DNA of 64,000 nucleotides from Ficedula albicollis (taxonomy: Eukaryota > Chordata > Aves > Passeriformes > Muscicapidae), in assembly GCF_000247815.1 (NCBI RefSeq), contig NC_021700.1, forward strand, positions 20,848,746 through 20,912,745, written 5' to 3'. The notes below the pieces were generated by a model. The model did no database searches. It saw only the letters and a program-made list of their open reading frames with translations, and was not told the origin of the DNA. Of the stretch, positions 1 through 10,994 are shown piece after piece. How positions within the stretch are numbered: position 1 is the stretch's first letter; every line of letters begins with the position of its first letter. The position numbers were made by a program, and so were the translations under genes.

Positions 1-631
1 TTGTTACCCCTGCTGTGTGCATTGGTGTACGTGCACCTCAGCTGGGCCACTGATTTCACCCCTAACCCAGGCTTACCACCCTTGGGCCTGCTTCCAGAGA
101 GCCCAGCTGCATCCCCTTCCCCCTTCAAACCTAGTTTAACGCCTTCTCAACGAGTTCTGCCAGTTCACGAGCTAAAAACCTTTTGCCCTTAACTGAGAGA
201 TGGAGGCCATCCAGTTCCAGCAGGGCAGCTGCCAGAAAAGTTGTCCCATGATCAAAAAATCCAAAATTTTGCCAATGACACTTGTTAATGATATGAGTTC
301 TCCTATTCCTTTCACTGTTTATCTCAGCCACCAAGGGGACTGAGGAAAAGACTACCTGTCCCCCTGTCCTATCAGCCACTTGACCCAGTGCCCTAAAGTG
401 CCTTTTAATTGCCCTGACACTCCTCTTTTCAATCTCATCACTGCCAGCCTGGAGTATCAGCAGTGGGTAATAATCAGAGGGCTGGATCAGTCCAGGGAGT
501 CTCTCAGTGATGTCCCATACCCAGGCCCCAGGGAGGCAACACACCTCCCTGTGGGATGGGTCCTGTCAACATGTCTGAGGGGCCCTCTGTTCCCCTCAGA
601 AGGAAGTCACCTACTACTTTACAAGCCTCCC
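1..631 (-). mobile_element. CR1 LINE fragment: ORF1 esterase end plus ORF2 start (copy A)
   Basis: Read on the minus strand, 544-131 encodes the C-terminal part of the CR1 ORF1 protein. It includes an SGNH/esterase-like region with SDYYPLLILQAGSDEI, VVFSSVP, FGFFDH and DGLHLSVKGKRFLA, ending in ALVEKALN-type residues and a stop. The reading into it (about 631-545) starts VVGDFLLRGTEGP, which is typical of CR1 ORF1, but the frame shifts near 560. Left of 131 comes the spacer and ORF2 start, cut by the window edge. CR1 is the main LINE family of birds. ORF1 esterase domains are known for this family but survive rarely, since most copies are 5'-truncated. This copy is frameshifted and not functional. 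Confidence 0.85.
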
Positions 632-1031
632 TAATATAAAGGGCCACCCTTCCACCTCTTCTCCCTGTCCTGTCTCTTCTGAAGAGTTTGTAGCCATCCA
701 GTACAGTGCTCCAGCTGTGTGAGTCGTCCCACCACGTTTCTGTGATGGTGACTACACCACAGCTTTGCGGTTCCCCCACAGCCTCCAGCTCTTTGTGTTT
801 GTTACCCCTGCTGTGTGCATTGGTGTACGTGCACCTCAGCTGGGCCACTGATTTCACCCCTAACCCAGGCTTACCACCCTTGGGCCTGCTTCCAGAGAGC
901 CCAGCTGCATCCCCTTCCCCCTTCAAACCTAGTTTAACGCCCTCTCAACGAGTTCTGCCAGTTCATGAGCTAAAAACCACCTGCCCTTAACAGAGAGACC
1001 TGGAGCCCATCCAGTTCCAGCAGGGCAAGTG
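632..1031 (-). mobile_element. CR1 LINE fragment: ORF1 tail plus ORF2 endonuclease start (copy B)
   Basis: On the minus strand, 1031-960 again encodes the end of ORF1 (LAHELAELVERALN type). Then 926-632 encodes the start of ORF2: LRCTYTNAHSRGNKHKELEA, ITETWWDDSHSWS, DGYKLFRRDRTGRRGG and VALYIREACK. This is the N-terminal part of the AP-endonuclease domain, with the catalytic Glu in TETWW. At about 632 the ORF2 reading is abruptly joined to ORF1 sequence (VVGDFLLRG), so the open frame 926-504 is a chimera of ORF2 and upstream ORF1. Truncated, not functional. Confidence 0.85.
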
Positions 1032-1317
1032 AGAGGGGGCTTCAGGTGTAGATAGCAATTGTTTTGCTGTAACAAAAAAGAACAATTCATTTACTACTTT
1101 AGGACTCTCATTTGACATTCCAGTTCCAGTAAGTTTGTAAATCTGAGCAGAATGTTAAACACTCATGATAGTGCCAATTCTGTATTGTTTCTGTTTCCAA
1201 AATGCAAAGGACATATGTAATACCAAAAGGAGGAAGAATAATCTCATTTTCCCCCCTCCAGCTTCTGTAAAAAAAGATAAGAAGTTGTTAAAAAAAAAGT
1301 TTTCTCTGCATGGAATT

Positions 1318-1600
1318 CATACCAGAAGGACCAACAGATCATTTTATCTATCATTGAGGAATCATATCAAGTTCCACCTGAACATGAGGAAAAACTTCTT
1401 CACTGTGCAGGGGAGCAGACACTGGAGCAGGTTGTCTGGAGACGTTGTGAGTCTCCCTTTCTGGAGATACTCAAGAACTGTCTGGTCACAATTCTGCACC
1501 GTGTGCTCTGGGATGACCCTGCTGGAGTAGGGAGGTTGATTAAAATGAGCCACTGTGATGCCTCCCAACCTGACTCATCCTGTGGTTCTGTGATTCTGAA
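1318..1600 (+). mobile_element. CR1 3' end fragment
   Basis: Shows the usual CR1 3' UTR order on the + strand: 'cacctgaacatgaggaa', 'aacttcttcactgtg', 'ggagcaggttgtctggaga', 'gatgaccctgctggag', and a tail 'ctgtggttctgtgattct'. 5'-truncated; the start is approximate. Confidence 0.8.
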
Positions 1601-2566
1601 CAGAGGACATGGCAGTAGGTAGCTCCACAGAGCTGCTTAGGTGACTTGACTCTGCTTTGAAGTTTTTTTGCTTGCCTTTGATTTTTTTTTTTAAATGTTG
1701 TATGGGGAGAAATTTAGAGTGCAGGGAATTTAGACTCAAGTCATTGATTTGTAAGGATGTTTAAGCCATAGGCATTGATGTCTCTACCCTATTATGATTT
1801 TTATGTTTCAAGCTTAGTTTTGCCAAAAACTTGGAAATATGTGCTTTTGTATTCATTATACCAGTCAACTGAAACAGAGCATTCAAATGCATACAAGCCC
1901 TGGTGTACCTGATTTGGAAGAACTTCTGCTATTATTGCTAGCAATATTTTTTGGTAGGGTTTTTCTTCATTTTAATACTGGATTAATTTTTTTTTCTGCG
2001 TTTACTTTTGAAATACCATTAAAAGTCCCTAATTTATTCTACAGAAATGAGGCTAGATAATTCTGTTTGAAGCAACAGAACACTTAAAGATTTTCCCATA
2101 ACAGTGACAGTTACAGTCCCTGTACCCAATATACCTGTCAGTTTTAAGACATTTTCAGGAAGCAATGTACCTGATGTAATAACCCTTCTGCCAATTTGTT
2201 TGCAATTGACTAAGAGGTTCAAAAGTTGTTGTGGGACAATGTAAATCTATTGATACTTTTGTCCAGCAACAACCAAGAAGCATTTTTTTCTTTTTGTTCT
2301 CTTTTTGTATAAAACAATATCAATATTTATTCTTTGTCACTTTTTCAGACCTGAGGTGTATGATTCCAATTCTGCATTATAATTGAAGACTTAAAGTCTG
2401 GTTTAGAGCTGCAAATCATTCTAGAGGCAGTTTTCTTTTCATGATAATTATGTATTAGAACTGATTTCTCCTCATCATTCCTTTCAACTGCAGACATTTT
2501 TGAGCTTATAAAGCATTCTCAATACTTCGGTTTAAAATGAGGGATTTTGCAAGTTGTTTTTTCTTC

Positions 2567-2660
2567 ATAATTTGGTACTTTGTTCATACTTTAATCCTAT
2601 AAGAAGACCATTCTATAATTTGGTACTTTGTTCATACTTTAATCCTAAGAAGACCATTCT
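2567..2660. repeat. 48-bp tandem duplication
   Basis: Two direct copies starting at 2567 and 2615 (ataatttggtactttgttc...), the second lacking 2 bases. Unrelated to the CR1 sequence nearby. Confidence 0.85.
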
Positions 2661-3224
2661 GGTTTATGCTTGTTAAGTTTTCATACACGAAAGCCCTGGC
2701 TCTAGTAATATATATAAGCACCACTTAATTGCAAGCCAAAAAAATAATGACTGTTGGAATTATTGTGCATTAACTTCTTGCATATGGAAGTTGCTCTGGT
2801 TTTAGCTTTGCAGTACTGAATAATGCCATGTGCCTACAAAGGTTGTTTGAAAAGGGCTACAAAGCTGTAGAAAAGGCTTCTCTTCCACTAAGAAAATTAC
2901 TGCTAGCTACATCATGTTTGCACATTAGAATAATTTTGATTTCTCTAATTGCAGTTGTTCTGAGATACCTCTGTCCATGCATCTTACCATGATTACAAAC
3001 TCTTCTCAGAACAAACCATTACCCATGAATCCTCAGCAGTTTTGCCTGTAGCTCTCTTAGTTAACTTGATTGCCATATGAAAGACATTTGTCTTGCAGTC
3101 AGCTCCTCTGAGACTCGTGGTATATTTTCTTTCCAAGCAGTGCTCATCAAAACCAGTTAACAAAAGCTTTCTGCTCCCTATATTTTGTTTTTGTGCTAGA
3201 TTTTAGTTATGATTTTGACATTGC

Positions 3225-3310
3225 ATAGGATCATAGAGTCATTTAGGTTGGAAAAGACCTTTAAGATCATGAAGTGCAAAGACTAACCCTGCACTGCCAA
3301 GCCCATGTGG
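3225..3310 (-). mobile_element. CR1 3' tail fragment
   Basis: Starts 'aggatcatagagtcattt' then 'aggttggaaaagaccttt' and 'aagatcat', the reverse complement of a CR1 3' terminus. Only about 85 bases remain. Confidence 0.75.
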
Positions 3311-4191
3311 CAGGGTCAGAGGGGACTGTTACTTTCACAATGTAATAATGTTTCCTGATTTCTGATGAAGTCATAGGTCATGTGATTATCTGAGATTACT
3401 TTACAAATTATTTTCCGTCTTTTTTCCAAAGACAGGTATTATGGAGCTTCCTCCATTCTAAAATTGCTTAGCTGCAATCAATTCTATTACCCTTTGCCAT
3501 TCTCTTCTGGTGTGGATTCTCTGTGTTGTAGGTGTAGGATGTGACTAGCTTCTGTGGATATTAGTCCAGCCAGACCTATGCTTCCTGCTTATCAGTGCAG
3601 CCTAGTTGCCTCTGTAGTAAATTTCAGTATGCACCAAAGTTTTCTGCAGCCCTGTCAAGTGGAGAAAATCAAACTGGATTAAGTAAGATTAAGTATTAAG
3701 TTATAAGTTACTGACATTCATGGTTGTACTAGAGCTTGCACTTGGACACAGTGGTAAACTGAAACTATCTCCATGCATTTTTGGCACAGCAACTCAGAAT
3801 TTACAAGCCCTCTTGGCACATAATATCCTGGAACGTGCAAATGCAAAGAATAAGGTAGAATGACAGGACAAATGTTTGTCCAGAACAAATAAATCCTGCC
3901 TAAATACTTATTCTCTGTATTTTAATACAATCCACAATACCCATACTATTAATGACTTAATCATTATTTGCAGTATCTCCCATAGAGAGAGATACTCTTT
4001 GGGAGTAATGAGAGATACATAAATCCAAACCAGTATAAGCCATAAATGTAATCTTTCTTGAAACATACAGAGATTCCCATATCTACAGTAACCACAATGT
4101 TAACAATTGTCATTAACTTTCAGTACCAGTGTCAGGCAGTAGTGGTCTGTCATAGCCTATGGGCATCAAAAGTGGCCTCTCTAATACATAG

Positions 4192-5042
4192 TGTAATGGA
4201 TTGACCCTGGCTAGATTCCAGGCACCCACCAAAGCTTCTCTATCACTTGCCACCACAGCTGCAGAGGGGAGGCAAGGATTTGGAGTTAGAGTGTGGGAGA
4301 AGAGTATGAGAGAAGAGTTTTGACACTCAACAGTGTCTTGATACGCTCCTGGCTTGGTTTTTCCTAGTGTATCTCTTGGTTATTGGACTGTATTGGGTTC
4401 TGTGAGCTGTGAAAGAGAAAACCAGAAACAGAAGCAAAGGAGATGGATAGAAGAGGCAGAGCATAATAAATTTCTCCTGAGTGTCTCCCATAAAGAGAAA
4501 AAGTGGTTTCTTCTTTAAGCCAGTATCCTCATTCCAGTCAGGATAGGCTTAACTTTTGCAGTAGCCAGGACAGGGCATGGCTAAGACCTGCGAGGATTGT
4601 TCTACTATACGTCATGCCATTGCTGGGATCAGGGGAAGGTAGTGTCTTTCCAGAGGGAAGGGCTTCCATCCCGTTGAGTAGGTGTGGTGTGGTTCTGAGC
4701 TGGAGGGAGCAGCTAGGTAGCTTCGGTTCCAAGCTGGAGGGGCCAGGCAGATAGCGCTGGTTCAGAGCCAGAGGAAGCAATGGGATATTTATCTGTTGTC
4801 AGGGGTTTCCACAGTGAATAATAACGTGGTTTTTTTCTTATACTCTCTGTCTTTAGTATTGTTGGTGTTACTATTCATTTCCTTATCTCATTGCCATTCC
4901 CAGTAAATTGTTCTTGTCTCAACATGTGATCTTTACCTTTTGTGCCTCCAATTCTCTAGCCCTTCAAAGAGGGGAGGAGGGAGCAAGTGAGTGGCATACG
5001 GTTTGGAGAAGTTTAGTGGGAGCACTAAACTGAGGAGTAACA
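4192..5042 (+). mobile_element. Endogenous retrovirus-type LTR, probably solo
   Basis: Begins 'tgtaatggattgaccctgg' followed by 'ccaggcacccaccaaag', the start of a common avian ERV LTR. It finishes with the typical 3' sequence: a 'taaattgttcttgtctcaac' segment, then 'ccaattctctag', a purine-rich stretch and '..gtggcatacgg..', ending in aaca. No internal gag/pol sequence is attached. The edges come from remembered consensus and I could not match a target-site duplication, so the ends may be off by some bases. Confidence 0.6.
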
Positions 5043-5454
5043 TTCCTAAATCATCACAGCCAAAAACCTGGGATGCCATTAATACCAGATCTTCAGATTA
5101 CTTGGAAAGGTTTAGTCATCTTACAAGAGCAAAGCAGGAACATGGCAATGCACACAAGTTCTTACATTCATATGGGATAAGCACCATTTTGGAAGTCCGG
5201 CTATGTCTTCCTGCAAATGTAGTGGTGCAAGGAAATTTGAAGCACATGTGCTGACAAAAGCAAGCGGTTACCAAAGATGGTAGGAGTTCCTAGACTTTCT
5301 ACTCTAAAGTTTATATTATGCTTTGTAATAATAAAGTTGTGGCTTGTTTCAAACTCCTTCTTGTTGGAACATGCCCTTCACAAATTACTTTTCAAAGGCA
5401 GAACAGTCCACAGTTTATTTTAAGAGATTTTTATTTTGTTCTGCCTTTCTTGGC

Positions 5455-6322
5455 AAAGTAAAGGTATTTTCACACCTGAAGGATGGGATGCCATCCAGAG
5501 GAGCATGGACAAGCTGAAAAAGTGAGTGTATAGGAATCTCATGAGGGTTTAATAAGATGAAGCAAAGTGTGCTCTTCCTGGTTGGAGGAAGGCTGAGGCA
5601 TGAAGGGATCAAGAGCAGTCCTGAGAGAAGGACTTGGGGGTGCTGGTGAGTGAGAGGCTGGACATGACCCAGCCATGGGCACTGCCAGCCCAGAGAGCCA
5701 AACGTGTGCTGAGTGCATCCAGAGCAGAGTGGGCAGCAGGGCAGGGAGGGGATTCTGCCCCTCTGTTCTGCTCTGATGAGACCCCACCTGCAGTGCTGCA
5801 CCAGCTTTGGGGTCCCAGCACAGGAAGAACATGGACCTGCTAGAGCTGGTTCAGACAAGGGCCAGAAAAATAATCAGAGGGATGGAGCACCTCTCTTATG
5901 AGGAAAGACTGAGTATTTGGTTTGTTCAAAGTTTGTTGTGGTTTACTGAGTATTTGGTTTGAATAGAGAAGGCTTAAGGGTGACATAATTTTGGCCTTTC
6001 AGTTCCTGAAGGGAGCCTACAAGAGGGATGGAGAGAGACTATTTACAAGGGTGTGTAGTGATAGAGCAAGGGGGGATGACTTCAGACTGCAATAGGGTAA
6101 GTTTAGATTTGATATTAGGTAAAAATTCTTTACTGTGAGGGTGGTGAGGCACTGGAGCAGGTTGTCCAGAGACGTTGTGGATGTGTCGTTATTGGAAACG
6201 TTCAAGGCCGGCTTGGATGGAGCTCTGATCAGCCTGGTCTAGTGAAAGGCGCATGGCAGGAGGGTAGGAACTAGGTGATCTTTAAGGTCCTGTTCAAGCC
6301 ACACCATTCTATGTTTCTATGA
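5455..6322 (+). mobile_element. CR1 LINE: ORF2 C-terminal region and 3' end
   Basis: Reads as the 3' part of CR1 ORF2 ('gggatgccatccagagg', 'gacttgggggtgctgg', 'gaccccacctgcagtgctg', 'gatggagcacctctct') followed by the 3' UTR ('ggtggtgaggcactggagca') and a tail 'ccattctatgtttctatg'. Broken by stops and shifts. A small direct duplication (actgagtatttggtttg, spaced 37 bases) interrupts it at about 5908-5961. Closely related to the copy at 38965-39612. Confidence 0.88.
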
Positions 6323-6462
6323 GTTTTGTAATGCAGATTCATATAAATCGTTAAAATCCATTTTAAAAAAAGAAATCTGATCATGTATGTTTCTATGAGT
6401 TTTGTAATGCAGATTCACATAAATCGTTAAAATTCATTTTAAAAAAAGAAATCTGATCATAA
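6311..6462. repeat. 76-bp tandem duplication
   Basis: Copies start at 6311 and 6387 (atgtttctatgagttttg...) and differ at a few bases. The first copy begins in the CR1 tail, so the duplication arose after CR1 insertion. It lies about 260 bases upstream of the RNF180 RING exon. Confidence 0.85.
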
Positions 6463-6724
6463 TACAGTTTTACTCAACCTTTTTGGTTTTGTTACTTCCT
6501 TCTTTTACTGTCTTGTGATTTTTCATCCTTCCCACAGAGGACTTTTTCTGACATTCCTGTTTTATGTTTCATCGTCTAGTTAAAAATAACCTGTATTAAA
6601 TTTAAGAATATCACTGTGTGTACTATCTTCTTAAGCATTACTGAAAATGACCTTCCAGACAATTGGTTTAGCAAAAGGAGTTATGAGCTAAATGTGAAAA
6701 TATTTTCTCTTTTTCTTCTTGCAG

Positions 6725-6950
6725 CCTGCAAATGATCACCTGCATACAGATGATGAGCATGAACTCAGAGGAGATAAAGAAAGCTATCTCTGTGCTGTGT
6801 GTCTGGATGTTTATTTTAATCCTTACATGTGCTATCCATGCCACCACATCTTTTGTGAGCCTTGCTTAAGGATGCTTGCCAAAGACAATCCAACCAGCAC
6901 TCCATGTCCACTGTGTCGCACTACAATCGCCAGAGTCTTTTTCCAAACAG
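6725..6950 (+). CDS. RNF180: RNF180 internal coding exon: RING finger
   Basis: This exon encodes the catalytic RING of RNF180 (Rines), an ER/nuclear-envelope-anchored E3 ubiquitin ligase; known substrates in mammals include MAO-A and ZIC2. The reading frame starts in phase 0 with Pro-Ala-Asn-Asp-His and gives 75 codons plus one base. It shows a complete C3HC4 RING: CAVC, then CHHIFCEPC (C-x-H-x2-C-x2-C), then CPLC, with all eight metal ligands intact. The acceptor is a long pyrimidine tract ending in gcag (6721-6724). The donor is gtataa at 6951, weaker than consensus. The block from the first RING cysteine to RVFFQT reads like the mammalian RNF180 RING almost residue for residue, as I remember it. 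The preceding exons, which hold the large N-terminal part of the protein, are outside the window. An in-frame TTG just upstream (6719) and read-through into the intron are not real gene ends. Confidence 0.95.
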
Positions 6951-7535
6951 GTATAAAAATGAAAGTTTTTACACATAGAAAAATATTTGTACTTTTCCTT
7001 CCTGTATGCATTCAGAACAAAGTTTGGTAATGTTAATCCACTGTGAGATTTTATTTCCATTTGACTTCTCCTAAGAACATTCCATGCAGGTTCTCTTCAT
7101 TGTCAAGAAGCTATTTGGGACATGTACTTATAAATTTTTTATTTTACAGGTGAGATTACGATAGTTTTGTTTTCTGGTAGAATTCTGGTAGATTTCTTTT
7201 GTTTCTTCTTCTTGAATAATAACAAGCTCCAAACATAATAAACATTTCTCAGACTATCCTATTAGAAAATTTTTTTTAATTGCTCACTTAATGGCACACA
7301 AAAAAAAGCTCTTTTAATTGATGGCATTGAATTTGGACACAAGTGCAAATAAAGGCTGACAGAACCCTTGATAATCTTCTTAAATTCTCCCATCCTGTCC
7401 TCTTATACCCTCATCTCTAGTGTTCCTTACTCTTAATAGTAGGAAAAATATGGTGGGTAGGGGTTGTTTGGAGTCAGATTGGGTATAGAAATAGAAGAGG
7501 GTAAGTAGTCCTGCAGATAGAATATCTGGAACAGC

Positions 7536-7980
7536 GTGAGTCAGTCTTTTATGTCCAAAGCTTATATGGTAGATTCAAGTACCATTGATAAAATTGCACT
7601 GTGGTATCTGGAGTTAGGTCATTTACAGCACTTAAAACTGTGCGCAGACAGATCACAAAGTAATGGAAATGACTCAGTCATGCAGGAGTGTTTGTTTCAT
7701 TTTAGATACTACAGAGATCTTGCAGAGATCCTCTTAAGCTGTTGTGAGTGCTGTGATGATGACAGGTTAGGCATGCAGACTGAAGTATGATTTCACATTG
7801 ATCAGTAGAGCTGCCCACCTTCTGTTTCTGGTTGTGCACAGACTCTGTCTCCGTACAGGTATAACTTTATATGATTTGATGGCAGGTCGGTTGGAGGAAC
7901 TGACTGGGATAAATAAGGTAAATTTGAGTGGGAAGGAGGCATTTTTCAGACGAACCTATCGCCTCAAGATGATTCACTGA
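7536..7980 (+). pseudogene. Unassigned coding-like segment, possible gene relic
   Basis: Two consecutive open stretches, 7536-7787 and 7798-7977, have a composition unlike the AT-rich surroundings. The first ends in YYRDLAEILLSCCECCDDDR. The second reads AAHLLFLVVHRLCLRTG, LYDLMAGRLEELTG and FFRRTYRLKM. They are separated by a stop or frame change and have no clear splice sites or start. I do not recognise the protein. It may be a fragment of a processed pseudogene, a degraded transposon or retroviral gene, or chance. No poly-A tract or target duplication was found to prove retroposition. Confidence 0.25.
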
Positions 7981-8464
7981 GCAGCTGCTGGTGGCCAGGG
8001 ATAGAGACTAGATATCCCTGCACTGACAGCACTGCAGCAGAGAAAATGGATGGAAAGCTGCAGCCTGAGCACTCTCAACCCCCTGCCTGTCTGGTGTATA
8101 GAGATTTCAAGCTGTTTTCATTTCATTTCCCTAATGTTTGATGCTCCCTTCAATTTGATGTACAGATGAATTGTGTTTCACTGATAGAGAGTTAGGTTTT
8201 TCTAGGGCTATTTAAATTTTAAAAAAGCAATTTAGCAGTTTTGCTGCAGAAAATTACTACTGGGAGAGCACAAAAGGATAGTAAAGATGCCTCCTAAAAT
8301 GTATTTGCAAAACTTTTCAACATGTTACAGTCATCTAAGTGAAATATTACTGGGATTATTTGTAGCCTTTAAGTACTTAACATACAATATGTAAAAATGC
8401 CTGGTGGGAGGGAATGAAGAAGGAACCAGATTCTTCTGAGTAGTGCTCACTGCAGCACAAGAGG

Positions 8465-8680
8465 CATTCAGCACGAATTGAAATACATAAGATCCCATCT
8501 GAACCCAGGAAAGTATGTTTTTTCATGTGAGGGTGTCAGACAGGCTGGTCAGGGAGGCTGTGGAATACCCATCAAAACCCAGCTGGACATGGTTCTGGGC
8601 AGCTGTGCAGCTGACCCTGCTTGAGCAGGCTGGACTGACTGTTCTCGAGACATCCCTTCAACCTTACCCACTCTGTTAAG
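8465..8680 (+). mobile_element. Old CR1 3' fragment
   Basis: Degraded CR1 3' UTR: 'agatcccatctgaaccc', 'tgagggtgtcagacaggc', 'agggaggctgtgg', 'acccagctggacatgg', 'ctgaccctgcttgagcagg'. The terminal tail is lost. Confidence 0.65.
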
Positions 8681-10758
8681 TATTAAATAGGTATGTAGCT
8701 TTCTTGAGGGAAAGCATTTATGTGACTAAGGTGTCATAGATAAGTAAATAGAGGCTACTATAAATAATGGACCATAACAGTATATGTTTTGTATTAAGAA
8801 CTTCAGATGAGAGAAGTCTGCAGCTATTTGTATATTGCCATTTAGTATATAGCAGTATGTGCTTGACTTAGCAATATCATTAAAAATAGGTGTGCTAATG
8901 TAGCTTTGTTTTATTAAGTGTATATATATAAATATTAAGAAAAATATTTTGAAATTTTCCAGTTCATTACATACCAAACAACTTTTAAATGAACTAAGGG
9001 GTATTGATGATGATATCGTATCCTTAGAGAAATTAGTAAAATCAGCACATTAAGAAGATGATGGTGCCAGAGAATTGTAAAGGATAGTATTTTTTTTCAG
9101 TCAAAAATTATTAAGCCTTTTAGAAGTTATGCTAAAGTCACTGCTGCTATAGGTTTATGCAGGCAGCAAAGCAAAATTGCTTTACATACTTCTCTAATGC
9201 TGCAGCTGGGATGTCTTATTTCCCTCACTGAATTCCTTTGGATGTTTTCTGCATCTTTCAATTTGTATATGTGCATTTATTTTGCAAAGATATGTCAAAA
9301 AGAAAAACAAGAATATATTCAGAAGTTCATTTTTTAGCTTGAAGCTTGAAAGCTTCACTTTCAGACTGAACAGAACTGCAACAGAAAGATGCATGTAATG
9401 TGTAAAAAAAAGGCTAAGAGATCAATTATCCATCAATTATGGAGAAAAACGGTGTTTAACTGAGATCTACAAAGCCATATTTGCCTTGATCAACTGAGCC
9501 TTTTTCACAGGATCCCTTAATCATGAGTTCCAGTCCAGATAGGTTGTTCTGATGGTGTTTACTATGCATTCCCATCTTTCTTGAAGGCTTTCTTGGAAGC
9601 CCTTCTCCCATCAGAATGAGTTCACATCTGATCAGATGATAGCATGTGCAGGATACACCAAAGAAAACAGCTTTTGATCTGATTCTGTCAAGTAACTTTC
9701 TAAGTTACCAAGTGTCTTTGGAATGCTTCACTGAAAAGTGACCTTCTACATTTCCATTCATAAAGTTTCATTTATGTTGTTTGCAGGAAGGGCCAGATCC
9801 ACCACTTTGAGGAAATGCAGGTTGAGGGTAGTGGCAGTGCAAGGGAGCTCCAGGCACGTGGCAGGGAGAGAGGATCATGTACATACAGAAGGACAGGTGA
9901 CCTGGCCAGCCTGAGGGGATCTTTCATTGCAGGCCTAGCCAAGCAGCCTTCTAGAAGCCAGCAGGGCTTGTCACCACTGCCTTTTCTGAAAAACAGGAAT
10001 TAGATACATCACCAAAGGTTTCAGTATTTAAATTTGAATAAAATTGAAAGAACTGTGTTGATTTCTATGGTCTGTAGCAGGAAATTAAAATGTTCTCTGT
10101 CTATTCTGTGAGAGGCAAGCAGAGTCTCATCAGAAGCCTGAATCTGAACAGTACTGAATCCAAAAATGTTCAGCATATAAAATTCTTTCATAAAAATTTA
10201 GAAAACACTAGTGAAAAATACACAGTTTGTTCATTTTACATTTAAGGGAGAAATAGGCCTTTTTTCCTTCAGTGATATCAGTTTATACAAGTAGTAGGTC
10301 TATTTTCACATAACAAAATAGAGAATTTGAAGATTCTGTGTTCTTCATGTATTGTGTAGCCTCATTCCACCTGCATTGTGATATGCTGAAATAAAGGATA
10401 ATTTTTAGAATCAGATCAGCGTGGGGTTTTTACTTCAAATCTGCTGATGTCTTCCTCTTACACAGAAAAAGCTACTGGAACCAAAGGGCTTTTTTCTTCT
10501 TTTTGGAGTCTGCTCACGAGAAGCCAAGCTTTCTTAAATTTGCCAGAGAAAAAGATTTTATCCTTCCATAAAATATTTATAATTAGATTACTGTGTTCTA
10601 TTACATTGGACCACATAAAGTACTAAACACAAGTCTTCCTAAAAAAATCTGTGAATGTCTTTTTTTACTTTGAAGGTACAGAAAGAATTATGGTATCAGC
10701 TACTCTTAATATTTATCTGGAGCCAACTTGGTTGGAGACACAAATTGTTCAGGGGTTT

Positions 10759-10994
10759 GATGGCCAGGAGTTTGAAATTTTTCCTGTTAATTACTAGCTT
10801 AGAAACCCTATTTGTTATCTGCAGATCAATTCTATGGTAGTAAAATACTGGTTTTAAATTGTTTCCCGTGGCACTGGATGGCCAGGAGTTTGAAATTTTT
10901 CCTGTTAACTACTAGCTTAGAAACCCTATTTGTTATCCGCAGATCAATTCTATGGTAGTAAAATATTGGTTTTAAATTGTTTCCCGTGGCACTG
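10759..10994. repeat. 118-bp tandem duplication
   Basis: Copies at 10759-10876 and 10877-10994 differ at only three positions, all C/T transitions, so the event is recent relative to the CR1 fragments. The unit has no similarity to a transposon that I recognise. Confidence 0.92.

Larger units (their letters stand above)
1..1031. repeat. Tandem duplication inside CR1, period 798
   Basis: Positions 1-233 and 799-1031 are near-identical direct copies with only scattered substitutions. The order on the minus strand is ORF1 end, ORF2 start, ORF1 esterase, ORF1 end, ORF2 start, which a single CR1 insertion cannot give. The duplicated unit continues beyond the left edge of the window. Confidence 0.8.
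1..6724 (+). other. RNF180: RNF180 intron (partial, runs off the left edge)
   Basis: Everything left of the RING exon is inferred intron, because the RING exon begins in phase 0 at a good acceptor and the preceding exon is not in the window. Content: CR1 pieces at 1-1031, about 1318-1600, 3225-3310 and 5455-6322, an LTR at about 4192-5042, and small tandem duplications at 2567-2660 and 6311-6462. The stretches 1601-3224, 3311-4191 and 6463-6724 are AT-rich unique sequence in which I see nothing definable. Confidence 0.8.

Noticed and set aside
5415..5901. Several overlapping ORFs of 60-147 residues
   Set aside because: They lie within a CR1 fragment; the same frames recur at 38849-39329 in a sister copy.
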